This document shows positions 5,938 to 5,986 of a DNA stretch of 5,986 nucleotides, piece by piece. The notes under the pieces are model-generated. The model was not told the DNA's origin and did no database searches. It worked only from the letters and a program-made list of their open reading frames with translations. The translations under genes were made by a program, and so were the position numbers. Position 1 is the stretch's first letter, and every line of letters starts with the position of its first letter. The stretch comes from Acidobacteriota bacterium (lineage in GTDB: Bacteria > Acidobacteriota > Terriglobia > UBA7540), in NCBI GenBank assembly GCA_003224635.1, contig QHZK01000257.1:1-5986 (forward strand), read 5' to 3'.

Positions 5938-5955
5938 GATTTCGTATTCAAAATC

Positions 5956-5986
5956 TGGAGCCGACGAGCGGATTCGAACCGCTGAC
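5956..5986 (-). tRNA. 3' part of a tRNA, probably tRNA-Thr (partial)
   Basis: The minus strand reads from the variable loop (GTC) through a complete T arm, AGCGG / TTCGAAT / CCGCT, then the acceptor 3' strand CGTCGGC, discriminator T and an encoded CCA (complement of 5956-5958). The 5' acceptor strand should therefore be GCCGACG. That acceptor sequence, the GTC before the T arm and a T discriminator are most like tRNA-Thr among bacterial tRNAs I know. The anticodon lies outside the window, so the identity is inferred. The window edge cuts the gene. Confidence 0.85.

Larger units (their letters stand above)
5379..5951 (-). pseudogene. DUF4386-family membrane protein, 5'-truncated and internally rearranged
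   Basis: The open frame of 190 residues matches the later part of DUF4386 integral membrane proteins: a GEAITDVALTFLL helix (30-42), the AELFYFAPSLIL helix (71-82), GYLKALSAYQLHSLALLSL (86-104), an LFNVFYGI helix (113-120), a late helix with FVIASLVWLLAP (135-146), and the final FLVPQVLAVPILAVWLLVRGVD (152-173). Family members normally carry an N-terminal membrane helix before this point and about 20-25 residues (typically LLGYLxFRSGYLPRxLG) between FYGI and the late helix. Both are missing. FNVFYGI is instead duplicated (114-120 and 121-127) by a 21-bp tandem repeat. The only early start is a TTG at 5951 without a ribosome site, 4 nt beyond the tRNA 3' end. I read it as a decaying gene, though the frame is still open and a short product cannot be excluded. 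Confidence 0.65.

Noticed and set aside
5938..5955. AT-rich inverted repeat GATTT / AAATC just after the tRNA
   Set aside because: A 5-bp A/T-rich stem with an 8-nt loop and no T-tract is too weak to call a terminator.
1..5986. CRISPR array, complete insertion sequence or recombinase
   Set aside because: There are no regularly spaced repeats, no transposase or integrase motifs in any convincing frame, and the long inverted repeats enclose only the regulator gene.

Overview
The window looks like chromosomal DNA from a high-GC bacterium, most likely an actinomycete (Actinomycetota). The reasons are strong GGAGG-type ribosome sites, GTG starts, a large ATPase/TPR regulator ending in a LuxR helix-turn-helix, a small DUF4242 protein, a DUF4386 membrane protein, and a charged coiled-coil protein of a type common in actinobacteria. 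This placement rests on remembered family distribution, not on a search.

Layout. Positions 13-1470 (minus) encode a secreted three-part protein: cupredoxin-like, CHRD/superoxide-dismutase-like, cupredoxin-like. It is divergent from a 765-residue ATPase/TPR/LuxR regulator at 1701-3998 (plus), with about 230 bp between them. Behind the regulator comes a DUF4242 protein at 4028-4312 (plus), then the last ~55 codons of an alpha/beta hydrolase whose front part is missing (4370-4549). Next is about 260 bp without a convincing gene but rich in inverted repeats. A 142-residue coiled-coil protein follows at 4810-5238 (minus), and upstream of it a shortened, internally rearranged DUF4386 gene at 5379-5951 (minus). 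The window ends inside the 3' part of a tRNA, probably tRNA-Thr (minus).

How the parts relate. Regulator, DUF4242 gene and hydrolase remnant share a direction and probably once formed one transcription unit; the hydrolase is now lost. The divergent secreted protein could share control with the regulator. The right third shows decay: two broken genes, an in-frame 21-bp duplication, and a gene truncated close to a tRNA 3' end.

Most notable observations. (1) A 30-bp inverted repeat, 27/30 identical, has one copy in the divergent intergenic region and the other across the last codons of the regulator gene. (2) The secreted protein appears to have lost the expected metal-binding residues in all three domains, with the same Cys-to-Asp change in both cupredoxin domains. 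(3) A strong hairpin covers the ribosome site of the DUF4242 gene. I found no CRISPR array, complete insertion sequence, recombinase or recognisable defence system.
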